A stretch of DNA of 64,000 bases from NCBI GenBank assembly GCA_016704345.1, contig JADJAH010000006.1, positions 124,001-188,000 on the forward strand. The letters run 5' to 3'. Source of the stretch: Ignavibacteria bacterium. GTDB lineage: Bacteria; Bacteroidota; Ignavibacteria; Tepidaquicellales; Tepidaquicellaceae. The number at the start of each line of letters is the position of its first letter. Within the stretch, counting starts at the first letter, position 1. Below the pieces are notes generated by a model. The model searched no databases, was not told where the DNA came from, and was given only the letters and a program-made list of their open reading frames with translations. Of the stretch, positions 9,409 through 19,030 are shown one piece after another. The position numbers and the translations under genes are program-made.

Positions 9409-10150
9409 AGTAGCTGACTTTCTCAAGAAATAGTCCCGAAGGCGGTGCAGTGTAATGTGAAGGATTGTTTGAATATTTTTCCAGATACATACTGATTTCG
9501 GTTGCAGATAAGTTTCCGCGTCCGGCTTCAGCGAGAACTCCGGTGAGTCTCCTTACCATTTTCCAAAGGAAGTGAGATGCTTTGATCCTGAAAATTATCA
9601 GATCGTCTTCCTCAAAGAGTTCTATCATTTCTACATTAACAATTGTTGACTTATTCTCTTCATCGGGTTCTGAGAACGAAGCAAAATCCTTCCTTCCTAC
9701 AAACAGCTCTGCGCATTTGCCCATTACTTCCGAGTCAAGCTCATCCTTGATCCACCAGACATATTTCTTTTCAAATGCTGTCCTTCTTCTTGAAATTCTA
9801 TAAAGATACTGACGGGAAACTGCCGAGTGTCTTGCATGAAATGATTGAGTTGTTTTTGCAATATCCAGAATATTAATATCGGAAGGAAGTTCGTCGTTTA
9901 GCTTAAGCATCAGAATATGCGGAGCGAGGTTTGTCTCACAATCAAGATGAGCGATTTGCTCAATTGCATGAACGCCTGCATCGGTTCGTCCTGATCCCTG
10001 AAGATCAATGAATTTGTTGTCACCCCTTGTTCTGCTGAATGCCTTCTCAACAGCAGAAATAATTTCTCCCTGAATTGTTCTCGAGTTCTTTTGTTTCTGC
10101 CATCCCGAATATCTTGTCCCTACATATTCCAGAGCAATCTTGAATCTCAA
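9407..10150 (-). CDS. truA: tRNA pseudouridine(38-40) synthase TruA
   Basis: 247-residue TruA, which isomerises uridines 38-40 in the tRNA anticodon stem-loop. The catalytic motif GRTDAGVHA is present with the nucleophile Asp57; further family signatures include the N-terminal YVGTRYSGWQ and C-terminal FLWKMVRRLTG. Length is normal for the family. Its start overlaps the DoxX gene stop by 4 bp, so it is likely translated from the DoxX/hydrolase transcript. Confidence 0.95.
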   Translation of the reverse strand: MRFKIALEYVGTRYSGWQKQKNSRTIQGEIISAVEKAFSRTRGDNKFIDLQGSGRTDAGVHAIEQIAHLDCETNLAPHILMLKLNDELPSDINILDIAKTTQSFHARHSAVSRQYLYRISRRRTAFEKKYVWWIKDELDSEVMGKCAELFVGRKDFASFSEPDEENKSTIVNVEMIELFEEDDLIIFRIKASHFLWKMVRRLTGVLAEAGRGNLSATEISMYLEKYSNNPSHYTAPPSGLFLEKVSY

Positions 10151-10581
10151 GATGTTGGTTGGGATTTATTCTTTCTTCCTAAAAGCATATAGTCGAGGCT
10201 TAAACGGCCTGGTCCAATCAAAAATAACCCTATGAATACGAACATGAGCTCCATCGGATATCCCACTCTGTTCCATGGGTCAAGCTTTGCAAGGTGAGTC
10301 ATCATTGCAACAAACATAGTGAAGGCAAGCATGAATGTTGCCGGTCTGTAAAATAATCCCAATATCAGAAAGACTGCACCGAATGTCTCTGCAAAGGCAG
10401 CCATGAAGCCCCAGAATACCGGCATAAAATCAATTCCGAGATTCGCCATCGATTTCCCAATTCCGGCCCATCTTTCTGGTCCCCCGGTAAGTTTTTGAAG
10501 TCCGTGTAAAAATATGAAACTGAGCCCAAGACCTACTCTGATAATAAGCAGTCCCGTATCTGCTAAAACTGTTTTGTTCAT
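10147..10581 (-). CDS. DoxX family membrane protein
   Basis: 144-residue integral membrane protein with four predicted helices and the DoxX-family features LGLSFIFLHGLQKL and the C-terminal MELMFVFIGLFLIGPG. DoxX proteins are small membrane proteins linked to redox or sulfur metabolism in some bacteria, but most have no defined role. It overlaps truA and the upstream alpha/beta hydrolase by 4 bp each, so the three genes are probably one operon. Confidence 0.85.
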   Translation of the reverse strand: MNKTVLADTGLLIIRVGLGLSFIFLHGLQKLTGGPERWAGIGKSMANLGIDFMPVFWGFMAAFAETFGAVFLILGLFYRPATFMLAFTMFVAMMTHLAKLDPWNRVGYPMELMFVFIGLFLIGPGRLSLDYMLLGRKNKSQPTS

Positions 10582-11384
10582 TTGGTTAGATTTTCTTCGA
10601 CATGTTTTAAAAATCTCTCAACGGCAGAATTGAATTCTTCGTGCTTCTCCATATTTGAAAGATGCCCGCATTCCTCAATGACAGTGAATTCTACTTCCTT
10701 GAGATTCTCCTTCATAAAAAATGACTTAACCGGCGGAGTCAGAACATCGTTCCTTCCAACAATCACATGACACGGGATCTCAATATCCTTAAGGAGATAG
10801 AAGCTGTTCGTCCTTGTTGCAATTGCCATCATTGTTCCAATCACGCCTTCAGGCTTCATCCAGCTCATCATGGTTCTGATGAATGTTCTCGGCTCCTCAT
10901 TTTCATAGCTCCGTTCTGAAATCAGCTTCTTTGCCATTCCGTCAAAAAAACCATCGGTGCCTTCTGATTTAATTTTGATAATATCATTTGATCTCGAAAG
11001 CAGCGACTCATTGTTTTCGCCTTCTGATTTTGTATCAGCAAGAGTAGCAGAAAGAAAGCGACCAGGATTCTTCAGCATTGCTCTCTGCAATATATATCCC
11101 CCCATTGAAAGCCCGCAGGCATGAGCCTTGTCAATTCCAAGGTGATCCATGATCATTATAAGATCGTTAACAAGCTCTTCCATTGTAAACTGGTAATCAG
11201 GAATGTCTGTACTATAACCGAGTCCGCGAACATCGTACGTGACGACTCTGTATATCTTGCTGAAATGTTCAACCTGGCTGTCCCACATCCTGCTGCAAAG
11301 CGGAAATGCATGAATGAATATCAGGGCATTGCCTTCGCCTCCATAGTCGTTAACACTGATACCTTCAACCTTTATTGTATTCAT
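10578..11384 (-). CDS. Alpha/beta hydrolase
   Basis: 268-residue alpha/beta hydrolase with the nucleophile elbow GLSMGG (Ser93), an Asp in GRNDVLTPP and a His in EECGHLSNMEKHEEF, giving a complete Ser-Asp-His triad. The oxyanion segment IFIHAFPL replaces the usual HGxP with HAFP, a pattern seen in 3-oxoadipate enol-lactonase-like hydrolases. No aromatic-catabolism genes lie nearby, so the substrate is unknown. No signal peptide; cytosolic. First gene of the hydrolase-DoxX-TruA run. Confidence 0.85.
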   Translation of the reverse strand: MNTIKVEGISVNDYGGEGNALIFIHAFPLCSRMWDSQVEHFSKIYRVVTYDVRGLGYSTDIPDYQFTMEELVNDLIMIMDHLGIDKAHACGLSMGGYILQRAMLKNPGRFLSATLADTKSEGENNESLLSRSNDIIKIKSEGTDGFFDGMAKKLISERSYENEEPRTFIRTMMSWMKPEGVIGTMMAIATRTNSFYLLKDIEIPCHVIVGRNDVLTPPVKSFFMKENLKEVEFTVIEECGHLSNMEKHEEFNSAVERFLKHVEENLTK

Positions 11385-11400
11385 TTGTTTTTCTGTAAGT

Positions 11401-12117
11401 TTAAATTCTGATTGCTTCGGTGAGAAATCTTGTAAAATCGTGTGTTGCTTTTATGTTGTCCAAAATTATCTTAACTATGCTTTCGTCAAGAACAACTTTT
11501 GGATCATGAGTTTCGAAAACATAGAACTGCTTCATCTTCAAAGTATCAGCAAGCAACTGATTCGTTTCAACCACAGGATTGCCTTTAAAATCGTTAGGAA
11601 GTTTTGATAATGTTTCGCCATTTACTTCTCCGTAACGTGACTTAAACTTCTTGTTCGTAACTATAGATTTGTATTCATCAAAATTCTCAAAAATGTATCG
11701 TCTGATCTTCTTGAGAAGCACCGGATCCATGCTGTACTGACCGGACGCAATAAGGAATTCTTCGGAATTGAAATGGAAATAAAACTGTGGTAACTCAGCT
11801 GATTTATTTTGGTTGAATGCAAATGCAGCGGAGCTCATTGTTTTATACGGAGTCTTTACTTTTGAAAATCTTATATCGCGGTTAATGCGGAAGATCGATT
11901 TGTAATTGACTACAATGTCGCTGTCCAATTTATTTACTTCTTCTGCTAAAGTATCTATAAGATGTCTCATGGGTTCGCGAATGAATGTGTCATATCTTTC
12001 CCTGTTTTCGTCAAACCATGCTTTTTTGTTCTTCGCAGGGCTCTTAAGGTCTTTAAGAAACTTCAAAGCTTCTTTGTCAAAACCGGGAAAAGATTCTTTC
12101 AAGAGTTCACCAAGCAT
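11401..12117 (-). CDS. DUF2461 (TIGR02453) family protein
   Basis: 238-residue cytosolic protein matching DUF2461: KNKKAWFDENRERYD near the N-terminus, RDIRFSKVKTPYKT in the middle, then a region that in this family contains GYYFHF-like strands (here PQFYFHF). Function is unknown throughout the family. It is transcribed divergently from the alpha-2-macroglobulin gene, and 16 bp separate its stop from the hydrolase start, so it may lead that operon. Confidence 0.85.
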   Translation of the reverse strand: MLGELLKESFPGFDKEALKFLKDLKSPAKNKKAWFDENRERYDTFIREPMRHLIDTLAEEVNKLDSDIVVNYKSIFRINRDIRFSKVKTPYKTMSSAAFAFNQNKSAELPQFYFHFNSEEFLIASGQYSMDPVLLKKIRRYIFENFDEYKSIVTNKKFKSRYGEVNGETLSKLPNDFKGNPVVETNQLLADTLKMKQFYVFETHDPKVVLDESIVKIILDNIKATHDFTRFLTEAIRI

Positions 12118-12247
12118 TTTACAGTAATAGAAATGTTTTTTTGGAACAAATAATTTGGCTACGAATATAAGGATATGAAGCCTTTAAATTAACCTAAGAA
12201 TAATTCACCTTTGCCTGAGTTATTCTTTTCTATGAAGGGAGAAAATA

Positions 12248-15136
12248 ATGAAGATAACAATTTTGTTAAGCACGCTGATTGCAGCTTTGATACTTAATTT
12301 TTCATCTGCATCAATTCGCAACACTCAATTCTCAAGAAATCAAGATTTCACAATCTCTACATCAAGTGTTTACAGTCCCGGGGAAGACATCACATTAAGC
12401 GTCTACTCATATTCTTATGATTCACAGGATGGCAAGATAAAGAAACTAGATGCTGAGTTCAGGATATACAGGATAACTGATCCGGAGAGATTTTTCTCCA
12501 ATCAATCTTCTTCCTACGGGCTGGATCTTTTAGGCAAAGACAGTTCCATGCTTTTGTCATCGGTAAAAGAAGTGAAGAGCTTTAGGAAGACATTATCACC
12601 TAAGGAAACTTACGGATATTCATCAATCGAAGATGCGATCAAAATAGATGTGAAAGATAAGGGCGCATACCTTGTAAGGGTTGAGGCGGAGAATATGGTT
12701 GCACACTGCGGATTTCTGGTTACTGACTTGTCAATAATTGCAAAGACAGGACTCAATACAATGATAGGCTATTCTGCATTCAGAAGCTCAGGAAATGCGG
12801 CAACTAATTCAAAGATGAAATTTTTCATTGGCGCGGAAAAAGTTGGTGAAGGCATTGCAACTGACGGTTCATTCTTTCAAAATGTTTCACAAACTTTCGA
12901 ACCAAAATCAGACGATCTCTCCCGGCCGTTGATCATCGCTCTGATGGGAGATGATATTGCGGTTTCGGATCCATATCTCTTCTTTGGATATGGAGACAAC
13001 AGATATGACATTTACATGTTCACAGAGCAGCCTGTTTACAGGGCCGGCTCAACGGTTAATTTCAAGGGCACAATCAGGAAGAGGTCTGACTCGGGATATG
13101 AGAATTTTCCGGACAAAGAAATTTCTGTTACCGTCAGAGATGTGAAAGGAGCGGAGATCTATAAGGAGCTTAAGAGGACAAATGATAACGGAAGTTTTGA
13201 CGGAACGCTGACACTTGATGAAGAGGCTCAAACCGGCGAGTATTCAATTACAGCGGAGATTGACCGTGGAAGTAACGGAAGCGCATCATTTACAGTCGAA
13301 CAATTCAAGAAGCCGGAATACAAGGTGAATGTGAAGACAGACAAAGGTCAGTATTACGGAAAGGATGTTCTCAATGCAACTATTGAAGCAGATTATTTCT
13401 TCGGAAGTCCGGTGACTAATGCAAATGTGGAGTACTCGATTCTTAGAGTAAGATATTACAGGCCGTGGTGGATGTTTTCTGAATATGCAGACTGGTACAG
13501 AGAATACTATGAAGAAGACGAGTACAACAATTCAGGAGCGGAATTGATATTCAACGGAACAGGGCAGATTGGCAATGACGGGAAGATGGAAATATCTTAT
13601 AATATCAACGAAGAGTTCAAGGAACGAGAAGAATTTAACTGGTACAGGCATTATTACGGTAATGATTTCAGATACATTGTACAAGCAACGGTAACAGACA
13701 ACGCGCGGCATGCAGTCAGCGGAAATGCTTCGGCATTTGTTACCCGCGGCGGATTTTATATTTCGGCAAATTCTGCGAGTTACATTTACAAGCCTGGTGA
13801 GACAGCCGTCATAAATGTCAATGCAGCCGATTATTCCAACAAGCCTGTACAAACACAATTTGATGCTTATGTATATCTCACTAATAATAATTATAAGAGA
13901 GAGAACAGAAAGCTGCTCGAAGTCATAAACGGGAATACCCGAAGTGACGGGAAGGGAACTGTAGCTTATAATATTGCTGGTAATGGAAGCGAAGGAACTT
14001 ATGAAGTGGAGATTAAGGCGAGAGACGACAGATCAAATGAGATTATTTCTGCCGCATATTTTTATGTTTCATCAGGCGACTATTCATGGCTCAGTACACA
14101 GGGCGGGGAGATGCAGATAGTAGCTGATAAGGAAAGTTATATAGAAGGAGATATCTGCAGAGCAGTGATTGTGGCTCCTGTTTCTAACATCGACATGTTC
14201 GTTACAACAGAGACTGACAACATACTCTATCACAATGTCACAAGACTCAATGGTAACTCAGTTGCATTGGAGATTCCTGTTACTGATAAATACATGTCAG
14301 GATTCATCATAAACGCAAATTATGTCAAGGATGGTTTGCATTATTCAACTTCAAAACGTGTTGCTGTAATTCCGGTTAAGAAACTACTCACAGTTGAAGT
14401 CGAGCCTTCTTTTCAAATCTACAAACCAAAAGATGAAGGTGCTTTGAGAGTTCGTGTGCTTGACAACAACGGCATGCCGGTTAGTGATGCTGAAGTTTCC
14501 ATCGGTATTGTTGACGAGAGCATTTACTCCATCAAGGAAGACAAGACTCAAAGCATAGACAAATTCTTCTATGGCAAAGTCCGTGCCGGCGTATCATCGG
14601 GTTATGATTCCAAGAGAACTAACACAGGCAGGGCGCGCCTTATGACAATCTATGAGAAATTCAAAATGAAGTCGCTGAACAAGGGTCAACTCGGAACGCT
14701 TAGAGGAACTGTGATAGATGAAAAAAATCAGCCGGTTCCTAAAGCAGTTATTGTTATTGATGAGATTTATTATGCCGGAGTAACAGGGGAAGACGGCTCA
14801 TTTGAGTTTGAACTTCCGGAAGGGACATATAACGTCGGAGTATTTTCTTATGTAGCTATACTCGGCAATAGAGAAGTTGATGTTGAGGCAAGGGAAACAA
14901 GATCAGTCAGTTTGAGAATTAACAGCAAAGATCATATTCCCAACGTTGAAGATATTGGTGAAGGAAGGACAATGGAGATGGATGGTGCGATTGTGCCGCA
15001 GGAAATATCACTTGAAGCGCCCAGATCAGAATTAAAAATGATGGCAAAAGACAAATCTCCGGGCGATGGTGAACAACTCGTTGCGGCAGAAGTAAGATCT
15101 GACTTCAGAGATGCAGTCATTCGCAATAGTTCATAA
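12248..15136 (+). pseudogene. Alpha-2-macroglobulin-like protein, N-terminal part (frame broken)
   Basis: 962 codons of a large bacterial alpha-2-macroglobulin (A2M), a periplasmic or surface protease trap. A Sec signal peptide (residues 1-21) is followed by repeated MG beta-sandwich domains, including the MG2-type TEQPVYRAGSTVNFKG. A carboxypeptidase-regulatory-like domain is inserted at about residues 816-895 (GTLRGTVIDEKNQPVPKA). The frame ends at RSDFRDAVIRNSS: in relatives RSDF is followed by a segment of some 60-70 residues containing LPDNLTTWR, which is absent here. The remainder continues out of frame from 15111. A good ribosome-binding site (GAAGGGAG) precedes the ATG. Either a decayed gene or an assembly deletion. 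Confidence 0.82.
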
Positions 15137-17024
15137 TTATCTCCAAAGCGAAAAGAGAACTAAGGTCTCATTCAGATCGGAAAATGTTTCGCTTGTCTCC
15201 GGTCAAGCGACAAGAGAGATAGTGCTTAAGCCTGACTCAGAGCAGCGGCTGGACTTTGTTGTAAAAGCTGACAATCCAAATGGCCATGCTGTTCTTTACG
15301 CTGAGGCGTTGACAAATGAGGAATCGGACGCAATGGAAATAAGGGTGCCATTACAGGCAACCGGGCTGAAGCTTTCTAAGAGTATCATTGCAGACTTTGC
15401 CGATGTTACAAAAACAGAATACAAGACTATGAAGATTCCTTCCGGTACTGATCTTAGAAGTTCAGGGATGCATGTTACAATTGATCCTTCGCTTGCATCA
15501 ACAATACTGACTTCGATGGATGATCTCATTGGTTATCCATACGGATGTGTGGAACAAACTATGAGCAGATTTCTGCCTACTGTAATTGTTGCTAATGCAT
15601 TTGGAAAACTTAATGCGCCAATAAGCGAAGCAACCAGGACAGAACTTCCAAAGATGGTTAACAAAGGCATGTCGAGATTATATTCATTTCAGCATTCAGA
15701 CGGCGGCTGGGGTTGGTGGGAGAATGACAATTCAAATCCGTTTATGACTGCTTATGTAATCTATGGATTGTCAATTGCAAATGAGACCGGATATCCTGTA
15801 AACAAGACTTCACTTGGCAGAGGGATTGGCTCCATTAAGAATCAGCTCACGTCATCAGGACTTGAGAATACAACTAAAGCATACATGCTGTATTCATTGG
15901 CTATAGCCAGCAAGCCGGATCATGAGTTGGTGAGAGACGAACTTAGCAAGCTTGATAAGACCGAACTCAACAATTATGCCAAAAGCCTTATTGCACTTAC
16001 CTGGAAAATAATCGGAGACAATTCACGCGCCAAAGAAGCGCTGGCTGATCTTGAGAAGAACGTTATAAAGCTTCAGGGTGAGGGTGCTGCTTATTGGGAA
16101 GGAAAGCAATTTCATTACAACTGGCAGGATGACAAAGTTCAGACTACAGCTATGGCTCTGAAGGCATTTGTCAACATAGATGAAAAATCCGAACTAAAAG
16201 ACATGGTCATAAGATGGCTCATTATGCAGAGGCAGGGAACTTCATGGAGGAGTACTCAGGAAACTGCGATCATTATCTATTCAATGGTTGACTATCTAAA
16301 AACATCACAAGAGCTTGACCCTGATTATTCGCTGAGCGTGTTTGTAAATGACAAGAATATTTTGCAGAAGCAGATGACGAAGAGCGATGTATTTGCAAAG
16401 AGTGAGACGATTAAGTTAGATGGAAAAGATCTATTGCCTGGAACAAACAATATCAGAATCGAAAAGTCAGGTAAAGGAAAAGTTTACTTCGCATCAACTC
16501 TAAACTATTATAAACCGTTTGATCAGGTGAAATCGGAAGAAGACGGTTACAGAGTAGAGAAGGAGATGTTTGTCCTTAACAAGTATGAAGAGTATGGCGG
16601 AGATAAAATTACTTACAAGCCGCTTCCATTCACAGGAACTATAAAGAGCGGTGAAGTAATGTTGGTGAAAGTCAGAGTGCATTCAAAAGATGATAACAAT
16701 AATTACTTCATGCTCGAAGATCCGTTGCCTTCAGGAGTTGAGATTGTGAAGGATGATTGGACATATCCTATAGAAAATGACAACAATTATCAGGGATATG
16801 ACAGATACTACTGGAGATGGTGGTATGCGGATAAAGATGTGAGAGACGATAAGGTTGTTTTCTTCGCGACATCTTTTGGGAAGGGAGTATTTGAGTTTTC
16901 CTATCTTATGAGAGCTGAGATCCCCGGAGAATATTCAGTCAATCCTGCCAAGGGTTCATTGATGTATTATCCGGAAGTGTATGGAAATACTGAAGGGACG
17001 AAGTTGAAGATAATTGAAAATTGA
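15111..17024 (+). pseudogene. Alpha-2-macroglobulin-like protein, C-terminal part (out of frame)
   Basis: 637 codons continuing the upstream A2M gene in another frame. It begins inside the domain that starts IVHNYLQSEKRTKVSF, then the thioester-domain segment YGCVEQTMSRFLPT, which keeps the Cys and Gln of a CxEQ thioester as in E. coli YfhM (CLEQ). The alpha-6/alpha-6 barrel region (DGGWGWWENDN, WRSTQETA) and the receptor-binding-like C-terminal domain follow. The ATG at 15111 has no ribosome-binding site and no signal sequence, so this is not an independent gene. Its TGA stop lies inside the first unit of a heptanucleotide repeat. Confidence 0.82.
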
Positions 17025-17108
17025 AAATTGAAAATTGAAAATTGAAAATTGAAAATTGAAAATGGAAAGTGGAAAATTGAAAGTTGAAAATGGAAAATGG
17101 AAAGTGAG
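17012..17108 (+). repeat. Heptanucleotide tract, unit GAAAATT, at the A2M stop codon
   Basis: About a dozen head-to-tail copies of GAAAATT and close variants (GAAAATG, GAAAGTG). The first units overlap the last codons of the A2M reading frame, whose TGA stop at 17022-17024 is part of the repeat. The reverse strand has a long but purely repetitive open frame that is not a gene. Further downstream the spacer to 17394 contains the REP-like palindrome and a second tract. Confidence 0.9.
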
Positions 17109-17173
17109 GAGCGAGGAGTGGAGAGTGAGGAATAAGGAAAATGACTGAATACAATCACAAATTGTAGCGTGAA

Positions 17174-17208
17174 CCCCTCTCCCCGAGGGAGAGGGCTGGG
17201 GAGAGGGT
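17174..17208. repeat. REP-like palindrome
   Basis: CCCTCTCCCC (17175-17184) and GGGGAGAGGG (17198-17207) form a perfect 10-bp inverted repeat around a 13-nt loop that itself contains GAGGGAGAGGG and could pair alternatively with the left arm. The element resembles the CCCTCTCC-type short palindromes scattered in many bacterial genomes. It is the only copy in the window and differs from the pair beside the RAYT gene at 60198-60415. Confidence 0.6.
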
Positions 17209-17306
17209 GTCTTGAAAAAGGTTAGACACAGATCAACGAAAAAACCACTGAAATAATTAACCTCTTAAAAGCTTCCTTAACGATCACCTATTTCAGGCTT
17301 GATCAA

Positions 17307-17363
17307 AATTCTTAATTCATCCTAATTCCTAATTCCTAATTCCTAATTCCTAATTCTTAATTG
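17307..17363 (-). repeat. Heptanucleotide tract, unit CCTAATT (GAATTAG on minus), next to the argS 3' end
   Basis: Seven or so copies of a 7-bp unit, CCTAATT on the plus strand, with variants at the ends (CTTAATT). On the minus strand, which codes argS, it reads GGAATTA and starts within about 8 bp after the stop codon (17369-17371) of the full-length argS frame. Together with 17012-17108 and the REP-like palindrome it fills the spacer between the convergent A2M and argS genes. Confidence 0.9.
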
Positions 17364-17394
17364 AAAAGCTACATTCTCTCCGGCGCGCTTACTC

Positions 17395-19014
17395 CTATGA
17401 TCTCAAAGCCGTTTTTGAATACTTGCTTCGTAGCTTTGCAAAGCAGAATTCTTGCCAACGAGATTTCGATTTTTCCGGATCGACGATTCTGTTGTTATGA
17501 TAGAATCTATGGAAACTTTCCGCGAGTTCATTCAGATAGTTTATGATCTTATGCGGTTCGAATGATGCCGCGGAGTTTGCAACTTCTTCCGGAAATCTGT
17601 TCAGCACTTTCATCAGTCTTATCTCGTCCTGATTTACCAAAAGGTTGATGAGTACATTATCATTTGAGGGACTTACTGCATCTTTAAGATGCTCCTCAGC
17701 ATTTCTCAATATTCCGCAAGTCCTTGCATGTGCATACTGTAAATAGTAAACAGGATTCTTGTCAGACCTTTCCTTTGCCAGCTCAATATCAAAATCAAGA
17801 TGCGTGTTTGCTCCGCGCATAATGAAGAAGAACTGTGTCGCGTCAACTCCAATATCGTCAATAAGTTCATCAAGACTGTAAACCTTGTCACTGCGTTTAC
17901 TCATTTTCACCGATTCATCTCCCATCCTGAATGTGACCATCTGATGAATTATGACTTTGATCCTGGAATCATCATAGCCAAGATTCTTTACACCGTATAA
18001 AACTTCTTTGTAAGTATCTCCATGATCTGAGCCGAAAATATCTACAATCAGATCATAACCTCTTCTGATTTTGTCAATGTGATAAGCCATATCAGGAAGC
18101 CGGTAAGTTGGCTCACCGGTTGATTTTACTATCACCTTGTCTTTTTGAAATCCTTCTTCTGGTTTCATCTTGAGCCAGACTGCACCGTCCAAGTCATAAG
18201 CAAGTTCTTTATCTTTCAGCTCTATAATTGTCTTTTTAATTGTTCCGTCCTCATAAAGTGATGACTCATTGAAGAATAAATCATGCTTAATCCCCATTCT
18301 GTCGAGAGTACCTCTGATAAGATTGAATGTGAATTTCTCACCCTCACTCATGAAGTAATCAGAGTCAAAGTTTCCCTTGAGTGAATCCGCCTTTTCGTGG
18401 TAGATGTTCGCCGCGATCTCCTTTACATAATCGCCGACATATCCGTCCTCAGGGAAATCAAATGACGAGTCAATGATCTGCATATATCTTGCGTAGACTG
18501 ACTTCGCAAGATTGTTCATCTGATTTCCGGCATCATTGTAATAATATTCTCTCGTAACTTTGTAGCCGGTCCATTCAAGAAGATTTGAGATTGACTTTCC
18601 GAGACAGGCAGCTCTGCCGTGGCCAGTATGCAACGGCCCGGTAGGGTTAGCGCTTATCCATTCAAGGTTTGCCGTTCTGCCTTTATTCAAATCGGATCTT
18701 CCGTAATCATTTCCGGCTTCCATTATCAAAGGCAACACATCTCTGTAGTAATTATCTGAGATGAAAAAATTCAGGAATCCTGCTCCGGCGATTTCTACTT
18801 TAGAGATTTTGGCGGGATCGATCTGAAGATTGTCCAAAATGTCCTGAGCTATTTTTCTTGGCGGAAGTTTCAATTCCTTTGCAAGCATCATTGCTATGTT
18901 AGCAGAAAGGTCACCGAACTTTTCCTCTTTTGGCTTGTCGAATTGCAGATCAGCTGACTCGATTCCGATCTTTTTGAGAGCGGAATTTATTTCAGTTGTT
19001 AGATACTTTTTCAA
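17395..19014 (-). CDS. argS: Arginyl-tRNA synthetase, 3' end apparently frameshifted
   Basis: Class I synthetase charging tRNA-Arg. The HIGH motif appears as PLHTGHGRA and KMSKS as KMSKR, with the Arg-tRNA N-terminal domain before and the DALR anticodon-binding domain after. The open frame ends with RWQEFCFAKL and further unrelated residues, but the -1 frame continues as ISLARILLCKATKQVFKNG and ends GVSAPERM at a TAG at 17369-17371, the conserved ArgS C-terminus. The frames meet at a run of five A (plus-strand T at 17470-17474); one more A would restore an intact gene. A homopolymer sequencing error or a real -1 mutation is likely, because ArgS is essential. Confidence 0.95.
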   Translation of the reverse strand: MKKYLTTEINSALKKIGIESADLQFDKPKEEKFGDLSANIAMMLAKELKLPPRKIAQDILDNLQIDPAKISKVEIAGAGFLNFFISDNYYRDVLPLIMEAGNDYGRSDLNKGRTANLEWISANPTGPLHTGHGRAACLGKSISNLLEWTGYKVTREYYYNDAGNQMNNLAKSVYARYMQIIDSSFDFPEDGYVGDYVKEIAANIYHEKADSLKGNFDSDYFMSEGEKFTFNLIRGTLDRMGIKHDLFFNESSLYEDGTIKKTIIELKDKELAYDLDGAVWLKMKPEEGFQKDKVIVKSTGEPTYRLPDMAYHIDKIRRGYDLIVDIFGSDHGDTYKEVLYGVKNLGYDDSRIKVIIHQMVTFRMGDESVKMSKRSDKVYSLDELIDDIGVDATQFFFIMRGANTHLDFDIELAKERSDKNPVYYLQYAHARTCGILRNAEEHLKDAVSPSNDNVLINLLVNQDEIRLMKVLNRFPEEVANSAASFEPHKIINYLNELAESFHRFYHNNRIVDPEKSKSRWQEFCFAKLRSKYSKTALRS

Positions 19015-19030
19015 ACGGTCTCCGGATAAA

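Noticed and set aside
16939..17158. Open frames on the minus strand rich in FSIFNFQ repeats
   Set aside because: They are the translation of the GAAAATT heptamer tract; no start context and the same peptides appear in other tracts.
17395..19014. Programmed -1 frameshift in argS
   Set aside because: There is no slippery heptamer plus stem or SD stimulator; the A5 run and the parallel in ybeY make a sequencing error simpler.
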